A stretch of 64,000 bases of DNA from Devosia sp. (GTDB lineage Bacteria; Pseudomonadota; Alphaproteobacteria; Rhizobiales; Devosiaceae), in assembly GCF_014860165.1 (NCBI RefSeq), contig NZ_JACZKG010000054.1, positions 31,007 to 95,006 of the forward strand, written 5' to 3'. Positions 53,929-64,000 of the stretch are shown here, one piece after another. Under the pieces are notes generated by a model. The model made no database searches, was not told where the DNA came from, and saw only the letters and a program-made list of their open reading frames with translations. The translations under genes and the position numbers were made by a program. Numbering within the stretch: position 1 is the first letter of the stretch; every line of letters begins with the position of its first letter.

Positions 53929-53942
53929 GTTACCGGTAAACC
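53929..53942. promoter_or_regulatory. LacI/GntR-type operator before the sugar ABC operon
   Basis: CGTTACCGGTAAAC, a near-perfect dyad on CCGG, fits TGTTA-N4-TAACA, the pattern of E. coli gluconate repressor sites. It lies 37 bases before the ATPase start codon. Confidence 0.65.
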
Positions 53943-53979
53943 TAACTTGAGAACAAGGGGCCGGGAGGAGGAACATCGA

Positions 53980-55473
53980 ATGGACGAAACCGCCAGCGGT
54001 TTGTTCTTTGATCGCATCGTCAAGTCATTCGGCGGCACCCAGGCCCTGCGCGGTGTGTCGCTCAAGGTCGGGCGCGGCGAGATCGTCGCCCTGTTGGGTG
54101 AGAACGGCGCCGGCAAGTCCACGCTGATCAAGGTACTCGGCGGCATTCATCGTCCCGATGCCGGTATGGTCTCGATCGATGGCGTTCCCTATGCCCACGA
54201 GGCGGGCCGGGCCAGCGGACAGAAGGTGGCCTTTATACATCAGGACCTTGGCCTGATCGAATGGATGACCGTGGCTGAGAACGTGGCCATGCAACTCGGC
54301 TACGAGTGCCGCCTGGGCCGCATCGACTGGGCTGCAACCCAGACCAAGGCGGAACGGGCCCTCGCACTGGTCGATGCCGACTTCCCGGCCACCGCCCGGG
54401 TGTCGAGCCTGTCGCGAACGCAGAAGTCTCTCGTGGCCATTGCCCGTGCCCTAGCTGCCGAATGCGATTTCCTCGTCCTCGACGAGCCAACGGCGAGCCT
54501 GCCTGCCGATGAGGTCGAACGCCTGTTTTCGGCCCTTCGGCCGCTGCGCGAGCGCGGCGTTGGTATGATCTATGTCAGCCACAGGCTCGATGAAATCTTC
54601 CTTGTTGCCGACCGCGTGGCGGTGCTGCGCGATGGACAATTGGTGGCCATGCGCGATGTTGCCCACACCACGCCGGACGAACTGGTCGGGCTGATCGTCG
54701 GCCGCAAGGCGCGGGAAATCCAGCGGCCACCCGTCCTCGAAGGTCCTGCCATCCTGACGGTGGAAGGGCTGACCACGCGCAGCGTCGGTCCGGTGAGTTT
54801 CGAAATCCGACGCGGAGAACTGCTCGGCCTGGCAGGGCTGCGGGGTGCTGGCCATGAAGATATTGGCAGAGCCCTGGTCGGCGCGCGCAAGCATGGCGGC
54901 AGGATTGTCCTTGATGGCCGCACGCCTGATCTTTCCTCGCCGCAGACCGCAATGGCCGATGGCATTGGCCTGGTGGCGCGAGACCGCGTGCGTGAAAGCG
55001 TGGCGACCGGCCTGACCATTCGTGAGAACACCTTCGTCAACCCGTCCGCAACGGGTCGCGGCCTGTTCTCGCTCATGACACCAGGGCAGGAGGAAGCGCT
55101 GGCCCGTGAAATCGGTGCCCGGGTCGGTCTTTCCCCCAACGATCCGTCCCTGCCCATCGAGGCCCTGTCCGGCGGCAACCAGCAGAAGGTGATCGTCGGT
55201 CGATGGCTGGAGTCGGGCCGGCGCCTACTGGTGACCGAGGATCCCACAGCAGGCGTCGATGTGGGAGCCAAGGCAGAAATCTACCACCTGCTCTTCGAGG
55301 CCTTGGCTTCCGGCATGGGCGTACTCGTGATCTCCACCGACTTCGAGGAGATCGCCAATATCTGTCACCGCGCGATCGTGTTCTCGCGCGGCCTGCCGGT
55401 CGCCGAACTTACCGGCGTCGAACTCTCCACCGAAACCCTGATCCAGGCCGCTTCGGCCGGTGATGCCGCTTGA
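53980..55473 (+). CDS. Ribose-type sugar ABC transporter, dual-domain ATPase
   Basis: ATPase of 497 residues with two ABC domains, as in RbsA. The first has Walker A LGENGAGKST near residue 41 and Walker B DFLVLDEPTASLP, with a changed signature SSLSRTQKSL; the second has a degenerate Walker A (LAGLRGAGHEDIGRAL) but an intact signature LSGGNQQKV. This asymmetry is normal in the family. GGAGGAGG precedes the ATG at 53980. Drives uptake of the sugar or sugar acid bound by the protein at 56533. Confidence 0.92.
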   Translation: MDETASGLFFDRIVKSFGGTQALRGVSLKVGRGEIVALLGENGAGKSTLIKVLGGIHRPDAGMVSIDGVPYAHEAGRASGQKVAFIHQDLGLIEWMTVAENVAMQLGYECRLGRIDWAATQTKAERALALVDADFPATARVSSLSRTQKSLVAIARALAAECDFLVLDEPTASLPADEVERLFSALRPLRERGVGMIYVSHRLDEIFLVADRVAVLRDGQLVAMRDVAHTTPDELVGLIVGRKAREIQRPPVLEGPAILTVEGLTTRSVGPVSFEIRRGELLGLAGLRGAGHEDIGRALVGARKHGGRIVLDGRTPDLSSPQTAMADGIGLVARDRVRESVATGLTIRENTFVNPSATGRGLFSLMTPGQEEALAREIGARVGLSPNDPSLPIEALSGGNQQKVIVGRWLESGRRLLVTEDPTAGVDVGAKAEIYHLLFEALASGMGVLVISTDFEEIANICHRAIVFSRGLPVAELTGVELSTETLIQAASAGDAA

Positions 55474-55482
55474 GGTCCGCAA

Positions 55483-56505
55483 ATGCCGTCCATTGAATCC
55501 AACGCCATCGAACCCACCAAGGACGAACTGGCCGGCCTGCCCCCCCTGGTCAAGCTGATGCGCATGCTGCCCAGCTATGGCCTGGTCATCCTCACCGTCG
55601 CGCTGATCGTGCTGTTCTCGATCCTGCTGCCGACTACGTTTCCGACAGTCCTCAACCTGCGGGCCATCCTGTCCGACAAGGCCATCATTGCGCTCCTGTC
55701 ACTGGCGGCGATGATCCCGATGGTGGCCGGTCGCATCGATCTCACGGTCGGCTACGGCATCGTGCTCTGGCATATCCTGGCCATCTCATTGCAGACCATG
55801 TACGGCCTGCCCTGGCCGATGGCCGTGGCAATCGTACTATGTTTGGGCGTCCTGGTGGGCGTGCTCAATGGCCTCTTGGTCGAAGTTGCGCGCATCGACA
55901 GCTTCATCGCCACGCTGGGCACCGGCACGATCCTCTATGCCCTGGCACTCTGGCATACCGGGGGCCGGCAGATGGTCGGCGTGCTGCCGGACGCCTTCTA
56001 TGCGGTGAACGGCACCTTCGTCTTCGGACTGCCCATCACCGCCTATTACGTCCTGGCCATCACCATCGCACTGTGGGTGGTGCTCGATTACACCCCGATC
56101 GGCCGCTACCTCTATGCCATCGGCGCCAACCAGCGCGCTGCCGAACTCAACGGCATCCCGACCCGCAAATTCGTCGTCGGCGCCTTCGTGGCCTCTGGCC
56201 TGCTCACCGCCTTCGCCGGCGTCCTGCTGGCATCAAAACTGCGCATCGGCCAGGCGAGCGTCGGGCTCGAATTCCTGCTGCCCGCCCTGGTCGGTGCCTT
56301 CCTGGGCTCGACCACCATCAAGCCGGGCCGCGTCAATGTCTGGGGCACCATCATTGGCGTCATGATCCTGGCGGTCGGCATTGCCGGCATCCAGCAGTTC
56401 GGCGGCAGCTTCTGGGTCGAACCTCTCTTCAATGGCGCCACGCTGCTCATCGCCATCGGTATCGCCGGATATGCCCAACGCAAAAAGGGCGCCGGCTCAA
56501 AATAA
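55483..56505 (+). CDS. Ribose-type sugar ABC transporter permease
   Basis: Inner-membrane permease of 340 residues, RbsC family, with eight to ten hydrophobic helices. AMIPMVAGRIDLTVGYGIVL, GLLVEVARIDSFIATLGTGT and IGANQRAAELNGIPTRKFVV are the conserved segments. It lies 9 bases after the ATPase gene. Presumably forms a homodimer. Confidence 0.92.
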   Translation: MPSIESNAIEPTKDELAGLPPLVKLMRMLPSYGLVILTVALIVLFSILLPTTFPTVLNLRAILSDKAIIALLSLAAMIPMVAGRIDLTVGYGIVLWHILAISLQTMYGLPWPMAVAIVLCLGVLVGVLNGLLVEVARIDSFIATLGTGTILYALALWHTGGRQMVGVLPDAFYAVNGTFVFGLPITAYYVLAITIALWVVLDYTPIGRYLYAIGANQRAAELNGIPTRKFVVGAFVASGLLTAFAGVLLASKLRIGQASVGLEFLLPALVGAFLGSTTIKPGRVNVWGTIIGVMILAVGIAGIQQFGGSFWVEPLFNGATLLIAIGIAGYAQRKKGAGSK

Positions 56506-56532
56506 CGACAGCACAACAGGAGGATATCAATC

Positions 56533-57621
56533 ATGCTGCGTCGTACCTTTACTGTCTCCCTGCTCGCCTTGATGGCGGCCACCCCCGCCTTCGCCGACGC
56601 GATTTCGGACGCCATGGCCGAAGTCCAGAAATATGCTGGCCAGAAGACCACCTGGGATGGCCCCAGCACTGGCCCGGCCGCCGCTGAAGGCAAGGCCATC
56701 GTCGTCCTCGCCGGGGATCTCAAGAATGGTGGCATCCTCGGTGTCACCAAGGGTGTCCAGGAAGCCGCCGACAAGATCGGCTGGACCATCAACGTGCTCG
56801 ATGGCGCCGGTTCGATCCAGGGCCGTGCTGCCGCCTTCGGCCAGGCGCTGGCGCTCAACCCCGATGGCATCATCATCAACGGCTTCGACGCCGTCGAACA
56901 GCAGGCAGCGCTCGAGCAGGTCAAGGCCGCCGGAATCCCGATCGTCAGCTGGCATGCCGGCCCTGTCATCGGTCCCGATCCGACCAGCGGCATCTTCGCC
57001 AATGTGTCGACCGATGCGATGGAAGTGTCTGCCGCGGCCGGCAAGTGGGCCTTCGCCGATGCCGGTGGCAAGCCGGGCGTCGTCATCTTCACCGACTCCA
57101 CCTATGCCATCGCCATCGCCAAGGCCGACAAGATCAGGGAAACGATCGAGGCGCTGGGCGGCACGGTGCTCGAATATGTCGATACCCCGATCGCCGATAC
57201 CTCGACCCGCATGCCCTCGCTGACCACGGCCCTGCTGCAGAAATATGGTGCGAGCTGGACCCACGCCATGGCCATCAACGACATCTATTTCGACTTCATG
57301 GGACCCGCGCTTGCCGCTGCCGGCATTGCCGGTGACGGTGCGCCCAAGGCCGTGGCGGCCGGCGACGGCTCCGAAAGCGCCTACCAGCGCATCCGCACCG
57401 CCCAGTATCAGGCGGTGACGGTAGCCGAGCCGCTCAACCTTCAGGGTTGGCAACTGATCGACGAGCTCAACCGCGCCATCCAGGGCGAGGAATGGTCCGG
57501 CTATACCTCCCCGCTCCACGTCGTCACCGCGGAAAACATCTCCTTCGATGGCGGCGACAACAATCTGTTCGACCCGGGCAATGGCTACCGGGACGAATAT
57601 GCCCGCATCTGGGGCAAATAG
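56533..57621 (+). CDS. Ribose-type sugar ABC transporter substrate-binding protein
   Basis: Periplasmic binding protein of 362 residues. The signal peptide MLRRTFTVSLLALMAATPA ends near AFADA, and the mature part has Peripla_BP_4 features such as ALNPDGIIINGFDAVEQQAAL and EPLNLQGWQLIDELNRA. CAGGAGGAT precedes the ATG. Family members bind pentoses, hexoses or sugar acids; in this cluster gluconate, idonate or a lactone is most likely. Confidence 0.91.
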   Translation: MLRRTFTVSLLALMAATPAFADAISDAMAEVQKYAGQKTTWDGPSTGPAAAEGKAIVVLAGDLKNGGILGVTKGVQEAADKIGWTINVLDGAGSIQGRAAAFGQALALNPDGIIINGFDAVEQQAALEQVKAAGIPIVSWHAGPVIGPDPTSGIFANVSTDAMEVSAAAGKWAFADAGGKPGVVIFTDSTYAIAIAKADKIRETIEALGGTVLEYVDTPIADTSTRMPSLTTALLQKYGASWTHAMAINDIYFDFMGPALAAAGIAGDGAPKAVAAGDGSESAYQRIRTAQYQAVTVAEPLNLQGWQLIDELNRAIQGEEWSGYTSPLHVVTAENISFDGGDNNLFDPGNGYRDEYARIWGK

Positions 57622-57648
57622 GCTTCTCCAACGTCTCCCGCGTTAACT

Positions 57649-57678
57649 GGGGCGGGCTTCTGCCTGCCCCTTCTTTTT
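57649..57678 (+). terminator. Rho-independent terminator after the sugar ABC operon
   Basis: GGGGCGGGC (57649-57657) pairs with GCCTGCCCC (57662-57670) over a TTCT loop, followed by TTCTTTTT. It is the only binding-protein hairpin in the window with a clear T run and it ends the transporter operon, although the next gene starts 12 bases later. Confidence 0.75.
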
Positions 57679-57689
57679 GAGGCGACCGC

Positions 57690-58136
57690 ATGACCGACAC
57701 CGGCGTCAGCTTCTCCTGCATGCATCCTCGCCTGACCGACCACGCGGTTACGACGATGCTCCTGGCTGCCATGGCCGCCGCCAGGGCCATGGCGCAACCG
57801 CAATGCATCGCCCTGGTCGACGCTAGCGGGGTCGTGCTGGCCCACCTGCGCATGGAAGGGGCCAAGGTCCTGTCGCTGCACAGTGCGCTGGCGAAAGCGG
57901 AAACAGCGGCTTCGATCAACGTGCCGACACATAGGGTGCCAACTGGCGTGGCCAGCGCGATTGCTGCCGCAACAGGCGGTCGCGTAACGTCCCTTCCCGG
58001 CGGCCTGCCGATCCGCCTGTCCGGTCACCTTCTCGGCGGCATCGGCATCGGCTCGGGTACGGGAGACCAGGATATCGCCGTGGCAATGGCAGCATTGCGT
58101 GCCATAGGTGCGGAGGTCTTTGACGGATCGTCGTGA
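57690..58136 (+). CDS. GlcG/HbpS-family (DUF336) protein
   Basis: Small protein of 148 residues, second member of this family in the window. It keeps the pattern AMAQPQCIALVDASGVVLAHLRMEGA, then KAETAASINVPTHRVPTG, and PGGLPIRLSGHLLGGIGIGSGTGDQD. No signal peptide. It follows the terminator, so expression may depend on read-through or on its own promoter. Function unknown; in sugar-acid and diol operons these proteins are frequent passengers. Confidence 0.8.
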   Translation: MTDTGVSFSCMHPRLTDHAVTTMLLAAMAAARAMAQPQCIALVDASGVVLAHLRMEGAKVLSLHSALAKAETAASINVPTHRVPTGVASAIAAATGGRVTSLPGGLPIRLSGHLLGGIGIGSGTGDQDIAVAMAALRAIGAEVFDGSS

Positions 58137-58165
58137 TGGCTAGGACCGGGTTGTCGCCCCGGGGG

Positions 58166-59149
58166 TTAAGAGATGGCGCCGCCTAGTTCGTCCTCGATAT
58201 GAATGCGGATGATCTCGTCAAAACTGGTCTCGCCGACGAAACCCAGGCCCCTGGCGCGGCTGGCGTCGAACGCCTGCGGCCAGCCTGCCACGATGCGTGC
58301 AATGGTCTCGTCCGGCTGGCGGCGGATGAGCGCGGTGGCCTTTGGCCCGGCGACGCGCTCGAGCGCGGCAATCTGCTCGCCGACCGTGGCGGCGAGACCC
58401 GGCATGGTCAGGTTGCGCTGGTTGCCCAGGGCGGCGGTATCCATGGCCGCCGCATGCAGCAGGAAGCCGACAGCGGCCCGTGGGCTGGCGAACCAGTGCC
58501 GCACCGTCTCGGCGACTGGCAACAGGGCCTCATGCCCCGCCAGCGGCTCGCGGATGATGCCGGAGAAAAAGCCCGAGGCAGCCTTGTTGGGTTTGCCCGG
58601 CCGCACCGCGATCGTCGGCAGGCGAATGCCGACCCCATCGACAAAACCCCGTCGTGAATAATCTGCAAGCAGTAGTTCGCCGATGGCCTTCTGCGTACCG
58701 TAGCTGGTCAGCGGCGTGTGCTCGTGCGTATCGCCGATCACATCGGGCAGTGGTTCGCCGAATACGGCAATCGACGAGGTGAAAACCAGCCGCGGCCTGT
58801 AGGGCGCCGCCTGCCCCGCAAGGCGGATGGCCTCCAGCAGATACCTCGTGCCGTCCAGGTTGATGCGATAGCCCTTTTCGAAATCGGCCTCGGCCTCGCC
58901 CGATACAATCGCTGCAAGGTGAAAGATCAGGTCAGGCCGCCCGGCGATCAACTGTCCTGCCACCCCGGGCATGGAGAGGTCGGCAGCTTGCGTCGTGACG
59001 GGGATGGTGGTGGCCGGGACCTCCGGCGCGATGACATCGGCAAGGGCCAGGCCGGTAATGGCCTGGCCGCCCACAGTCCCGGCCGCCAGGAGTGCGGCGA
59101 CCAGCTTGCGCCCCACCATGCCGGCTGCGCCGATCACCAATACCTTCAT
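58166..59149 (-). CDS. denD: NAD-dependent epimerase/dehydratase family, D-erythronate dehydrogenase-like
   Basis: Extended SDR of 327 residues. The NAD motif VIGAAGMVGRKLV lies at residues 5-17, the active site is SSIAVFGEPLPD with a YGTQK motif, and RLPTIAVRPGKPNKAASGFFSGI is characteristic of the DenD branch. DenD oxidises D-erythronate to 2-keto-D-erythronate for a DUF1537 kinase pathway; the isomerase and aldolase of this route are not nearby. Start at 59149 (MKVLVIG), with GGGGGG upstream. It stands convergent to the sugar ABC cluster. Confidence 0.8.
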   Translation of the reverse strand: MKVLVIGAAGMVGRKLVAALLAAGTVGGQAITGLALADVIAPEVPATTIPVTTQAADLSMPGVAGQLIAGRPDLIFHLAAIVSGEAEADFEKGYRINLDGTRYLLEAIRLAGQAAPYRPRLVFTSSIAVFGEPLPDVIGDTHEHTPLTSYGTQKAIGELLLADYSRRGFVDGVGIRLPTIAVRPGKPNKAASGFFSGIIREPLAGHEALLPVAETVRHWFASPRAAVGFLLHAAAMDTAALGNQRNLTMPGLAATVGEQIAALERVAGPKATALIRRQPDETIARIVAGWPQAFDASRARGLGFVGETSFDEIIRIHIEDELGGAIS

Positions 59150-59206
59150 GCTACCCCCCAAATCGTCTGCGGCGAGCTTAGCGTGTTGGCGGCGGCGGAG
59201 AAAAAC

Positions 59207-59236
59207 AAAATCGGCGCCCTTCTGGACGCCGATTTT
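59207..59236 (-). terminator. Rho-independent terminator of the outer-membrane protein gene
   Basis: AAAATCGGCG (59207-59216) and CGCCGATTTT (59227-59236) form a perfect 10-base stem. On the minus strand the stem ends in TTTTGTTTTTC. It lies 45 bases past the outer-membrane protein stop and 58 bases before the epimerase start. Confidence 0.82.
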
Positions 59237-59281
59237 CTTGAGAGAGCGCAGCGGGCCGTGGCTACCCCGCCACGTTCCGTT

Positions 59282-60022
59282 CTAGTTGAAGCGATAGCGG
59301 ACAGTGCCGCGCACTTCGTGAACCCAGTTGTGGTCGATCCAGTAGGGGGCGGTCGCCACCGTATTGGTCAGGCTGTTGATGTAGAGGCCGCGATAGCCGA
59401 TATCGGCCACCACCTGCCCGAAGTCATAGCCGGCGCCGACCATGCCGGCAGCGGCGAAACTGGTATTCTGTGTACGCGTATCAGCCGGCGAACCGGCAGG
59501 GCCCGTGGTGATGAAATCGTTGAAGGCAACGCCGGCGCCAGCGCCAACATAGCCGAACATGCCGCCCGCAGCGCCATAGTCGCCGCCGCCCAGGCCGAAG
59601 TCGTAATAGGCGTTGGCCAGGAGAACCGTGGAGCGCAGCGACAGCTTGTGGACGCCGGGAAACAGCGCCGGTGCCGCGGAAGCCGGGATCGTGGTCTGCA
59701 TCCCCTCATTGGACAGGTAGTCCGCTGTAACGTCGAAACGCAGTCCGGTGCCGGTTTCATAGCCGAAGCCCGCGCCGACCGAATAGCCATAGCCAAAGCC
59801 GTCGATCAGGAACGGGGTGCCCGGCGCTGTCGGATGGTTGACTTCCCGGGCCCACATCAGGTTACCCGCGGCACTGCCGCGCAAGTAGAACGAGCCGGAG
59901 ACGCCGTAGTCGACATCGGGAATTTCGATGATCGGCGGGTAATAGGGCATATCGGCGGCGATTGCCTGTCCACCAACAATGGTGGCTCCTGCCACCATCA
60001 TTGCAGTGATGAACTTACGCAT
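59282..60022 (-). CDS. Outer-membrane beta-barrel protein (OMP25/31-like)
   Basis: Exported protein of 246 residues with a Sec signal peptide (MRKFITAMMVAGATIVGGQA, cleavage near AIAAD). The mature part is rich in Gly, Tyr and alternating hydrophobic residues, as in GSFYLRGSAAGN and YSVGAGFGYETGTGLRFDV, and ends with aromatic VRGTVRYRFN, the usual C-terminal strand for outer-membrane insertion. This resembles small porin-like proteins of Rhizobiales. Monocistronic, with terminator. Start at 60022 chosen because the signal peptide begins there. Confidence 0.85.
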   Translation of the reverse strand: MRKFITAMMVAGATIVGGQAIAADMPYYPPIIEIPDVDYGVSGSFYLRGSAAGNLMWAREVNHPTAPGTPFLIDGFGYGYSVGAGFGYETGTGLRFDVTADYLSNEGMQTTIPASAAPALFPGVHKLSLRSTVLLANAYYDFGLGGGDYGAAGGMFGYVGAGAGVAFNDFITTGPAGSPADTRTQNTSFAAAGMVGAGYDFGQVVADIGYRGLYINSLTNTVATAPYWIDHNWVHEVRGTVRYRFN

Positions 60023-60174
60023 GGGGAACGTCCTTTGAGTTGCCACGACACAGGTCGGTTGCAAGCCAATATCGGACAATTTCCTTAAAGCGCGCTTAAC
60101 CTTAAAACTTAACCCTAACGAGAATAGAACGGCCGTCGGTATAGTTAACCGACAGTAAATCCAGACGATTCCGG

Positions 60175-61518
60175 CTAGGCGACTTGCAGTATCGCCGCCT
60201 CGATCTGTGACACCACCGTGCTCACCAGCGAGGCATCATCGGCCTCGCCCATGACCCGGATGACCGGCTCGGTACCGGAGGCGCGCACCACCAACCGCCC
60301 GCCGCTGCCCAGCATGGCCTGCCCGTCAGCGATGGCGGCAATGACCTGCTTGTGTTCGAGCGGCTTGCCCGACTTGAACTTCACGCTGCGCAGAAGCTGC
60401 GGCACCTTCGTAAAGCGCGCGCAGATCTCGGAGACGCTGCGCTCCTGCTGCTTGAGCACCGCCAGCAGCTGCAACGCCGCCACCAGGCCGTCGCCCGTCG
60501 TCGTGAAATCGGACAGGATGATATGGCCCGATTGCTCGCCGCCCACGTTGAAGCCCTTGCTGCGCATGGCTTCCAGCACGTAGCGATCACCAACCTGGGT
60601 GCGCTCGAGCGTCAGGCCGAGCGAGGTCAGGTAGCGTTCCAGCCCGAGATTGGACATGACGGTGGCGACGATGCCGCCGCCGACCAGCATTTCACGCTCG
60701 AGCCAGCTCTGGGCGATGACCGCCATGAACTGATCGCCGTCAACCACGTCGCCCTTCTCGTCCACGATGATCACCCGATCGGCATCGCCGTCCAGGGCAA
60801 TGCCGATATCGGCGCGGACTTCCTTGACCTTGGCGGCCACCGCTTCCGGCGCCGTCGATCCCACCTTGTCGTTGATGTTGAAGCCATCGGGCTTGTCGCC
60901 AATGGTGAAGACCTCCGCCCCCAATTCCCACAGCGCCACCGGGGCAACCTTGTAGGCGGCGCCATTGGCGCAATCGAGCACAACCCGCAGGCCGGCAAGG
61001 TCGGTGCCGCGCGGCAGCGTGCGCTTGGCATATTCGATGTAGCGCGTGCGGGCTTCTTCGTCGCGATAGGCGCGGCCGATCTCACGGCCATGTGCCAAAA
61101 GGCTGGTCATGTCGCTGTCGATCAACCGCTCGATCTCTTTTTCGACTTCGTCGCTGAGCTTGTAGCCATCGGGACGGAACAGCTTGATACCATTGTCGTC
61201 ATAGGGATTGTGGGACGCCGAGATCATGACGCCCAGGTCGGCGCGCAGCGAGCGCGTCAGCATGGCAACGGCAGGAGTGGGCATCGGCCCCAGGAAGTAG
61301 ACATCCATACCCACAGCGGTGAAGCCGGCGCCCAGGGCACTTTCGATCATGTAGCCGGAGCGGCGCGTATCCTTGCCGATCACCACGCGGTTCCGGTGGT
61401 CGCCCCGCACGAATTTCTGCCCGGCCGCCATGCCGACGCGCAGGGCCAGCTCCGGCGTCAGCTTGTCGCCATTGGCCAGGCCGCGAATTCCATCCGTACC
61501 AAAATACTTGCGTACCAT
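60175..61518 (-). CDS. glmM: Phosphoglucosamine mutase
   Basis: Converts glucosamine-6-phosphate to glucosamine-1-phosphate for peptidoglycan and lipopolysaccharide precursors. The 447-residue protein opens with [12 protein letters not shown], the phosphorylated serine is Ser102 in [13 protein letters not shown], the metal loop is DGDADR, and the sugar-binding GGEQSGHI is present. Start at 61518 fits all known GlmM N-termini. It lies downstream of ftsH on the same strand, the common order in bacteria. Confidence 0.97.
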   Translation of the reverse strand: MVRKYFGTDGIRGLANGDKLTPELALRVGMAAGQKFVRGDHRNRVVIGKDTRRSGYMIESALGAGFTAVGMDVYFLGPMPTPAVAMLTRSLRADLGVMISASHNPYDDNGIKLFRPDGYKLSDEVEKEIERLIDSDMTSLLAHGREIGRAYRDEEARTRYIEYAKRTLPRGTDLAGLRVVLDCANGAAYKVAPVALWELGAEVFTIGDKPDGFNINDKVGSTAPEAVAAKVKEVRADIGIALDGDADRVIIVDEKGDVVDGDQFMAVIAQSWLEREMLVGGGIVATVMSNLGLERYLTSLGLTLERTQVGDRYVLEAMRSKGFNVGGEQSGHIILSDFTTTGDGLVAALQLLAVLKQQERSVSEICARFTKVPQLLRSVKFKSGKPLEHKQVIAAIADGQAMLGSGGRLVVRASGTEPVIRVMGEADDASLVSTVVSQIEAAILQVA

Positions 61519-61602
61519 AGCGTCCTGTCCCCTGAGCCCGGCGATTCCGGCAGCGTCGGATAATACCACTTTTGGGCGGAATAGCGGAGAATGCCGCCAT
61601 GC

Positions 61603-61626
61603 AAAAGGGCCGCCTTGCGGCGACCC
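61603..61626 (-). terminator. Probable terminator after ftsH
   Basis: On the minus strand GGGTCGCC (61626-61619) pairs with GGCGGCCC (61614-61607) with small imperfections, followed by TTTT (61606-61603). It lies between ftsH and glmM, about 20 bases after the ftsH stop, so glmM may have its own promoter or partial read-through. Confidence 0.5.
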
Positions 61627-61645
61627 CCTGTAAATTTGCCCAGGC

Positions 61646-63574
<1,929 letters not shown>

Positions 63575-64000
63575 CAATCCTGTCCCGGAGATGCCTGCGC
63601 TAAGGGAGCGCGGCGCGTGTGCCGAATGTATGTCCGGCATTAGGGCGTTACAAGGGCAAGACCTGCGGCCCTTTGGGTGCCCCGTCCAGTCATAATGTCG
63701 CGATTGGGTTAATACGCGGTGGGGATTCTGTAGGTTCCATCGGGCATGCGAAAGCGCCGCCTGTCTGCGGTTGTCATGGGCTCGGTCCGCTCGGTGTCGA
63801 GACGCCAAGGGGCGCTCAGAGAGCTATGGTGGCGAGGCGCCTGCCTCGAAGTGGTAGTTAAAGGAAGTGAGGCCGTTGCCCCGCCACCACGCCAGGATTT
63901 TCGCGGGTCCGGGCCAGGTACGCTGTGTCGCAAGCGCAGCTGCCGAGTTCCCCCCGCCCGATGGGAGCGACCTCCCATCCCCGACTGCCCTCACGGTCAT
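63575..64000. other. Region upstream of ftsH, no supported gene
   Basis: About 425 bases. The minus-strand frame from base 64000 to a TAG at 63824 (58 codons, ending FEAGASPP) is open from the window edge and could be the end of a gene outside, but I recognise no family. Other open frames here are short and arginine-rich. The ftsH promoter should be near 63600-63700. Confidence 0.4.

Noticed and set aside
63709..63978. 89-codon minus-strand gene upstream of ftsH
   Set aside because: Arginine- and serine-rich low-complexity composition, no ribosome-binding site and no family resemblance.

Overview
The window is a GC-rich chromosomal segment of an alphaproteobacterium, most likely a soil or plant-associated member of the Hyphomicrobiales (Devosia-like; family-level guess only). 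Reasons: serA and serC sit side by side with a candidate alphaproteobacterial serC-type leader, the ftsH-glmM order is kept at the other end, and the roughly 55 kb between them is packed with ABC and TRAP solute importers and catabolic oxidoreductases in tight, 4-bp-overlapping operons.

Layout. 1-3120: tail of a membrane protein, serA, a tRNA-like 3' fragment with a palindromic repeat, serC and its leader. 3121-3842: an eroded, gene-poor stretch. 3843-24434 (region A): a catabolic regulon with a metallo-beta-lactamase-fold hydrolase, a serine esterase, five SDR dehydrogenases, a carboxymuconolactone-decarboxylase-like protein, a Liv-type ABC importer, two tandem GMC oxidoreductases, a GlcG-like protein, an aldehyde dehydrogenase, a GntR/FCD regulator, a TRAP importer and a hydroxyisobutyrate-dehydrogenase-like enzyme. 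Every one of its six presumed transcription units is preceded by a copy of the dyad TTGTCATACAA, so the GntR protein at 18800 probably controls all of it. The substrate is unknown; the enzymes suggest hydrolysis of an ester or lactone followed by stepwise alcohol-to-aldehyde-to-acid oxidation.

24551-35803 (region B): two divergent operons. Leftward: a sialidase-like BNR protein, PdxA2, a DapA-family aldolase and an iron alcohol dehydrogenase. Rightward: a dipeptide-type ABC importer, a DUF1537 four-carbon acid-sugar kinase and a GntR/FCD regulator. PdxA2 plus DUF1537 is a known pair for four-carbon acid sugars; the rest of the set is unusual. 35868-46198 (region C): ketone-body metabolism. 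A PAS-LuxR regulator is divergent from scoAB and thiolase; then come a sigma-54 activator, a sigma-54-type promoter, a 3-hydroxybutyrate-dehydrogenase-like SDR and a second Liv-type ABC importer, which may carry hydroxybutyrate.

46285-58136 (region D): an L-idonate/D-gluconate cluster with two LacI-family regulators, gluconate 5-dehydrogenase, gluconokinase, L-idonate 5-dehydrogenase, a 2-hydroxyacid dehydrogenase, an SMP-30 lactonase and a ribose-type sugar ABC importer, linked by four GntR/IdnR-like operators. 58166-64000: a D-erythronate-dehydrogenase-like epimerase, an outer-membrane beta-barrel protein, glmM and ftsH.

All five binding-protein genes are followed at once by a strong GC hairpin, probably to keep binding protein in excess over the membrane parts. 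No CRISPR array, rRNA, complete tRNA or insertion sequence was seen.
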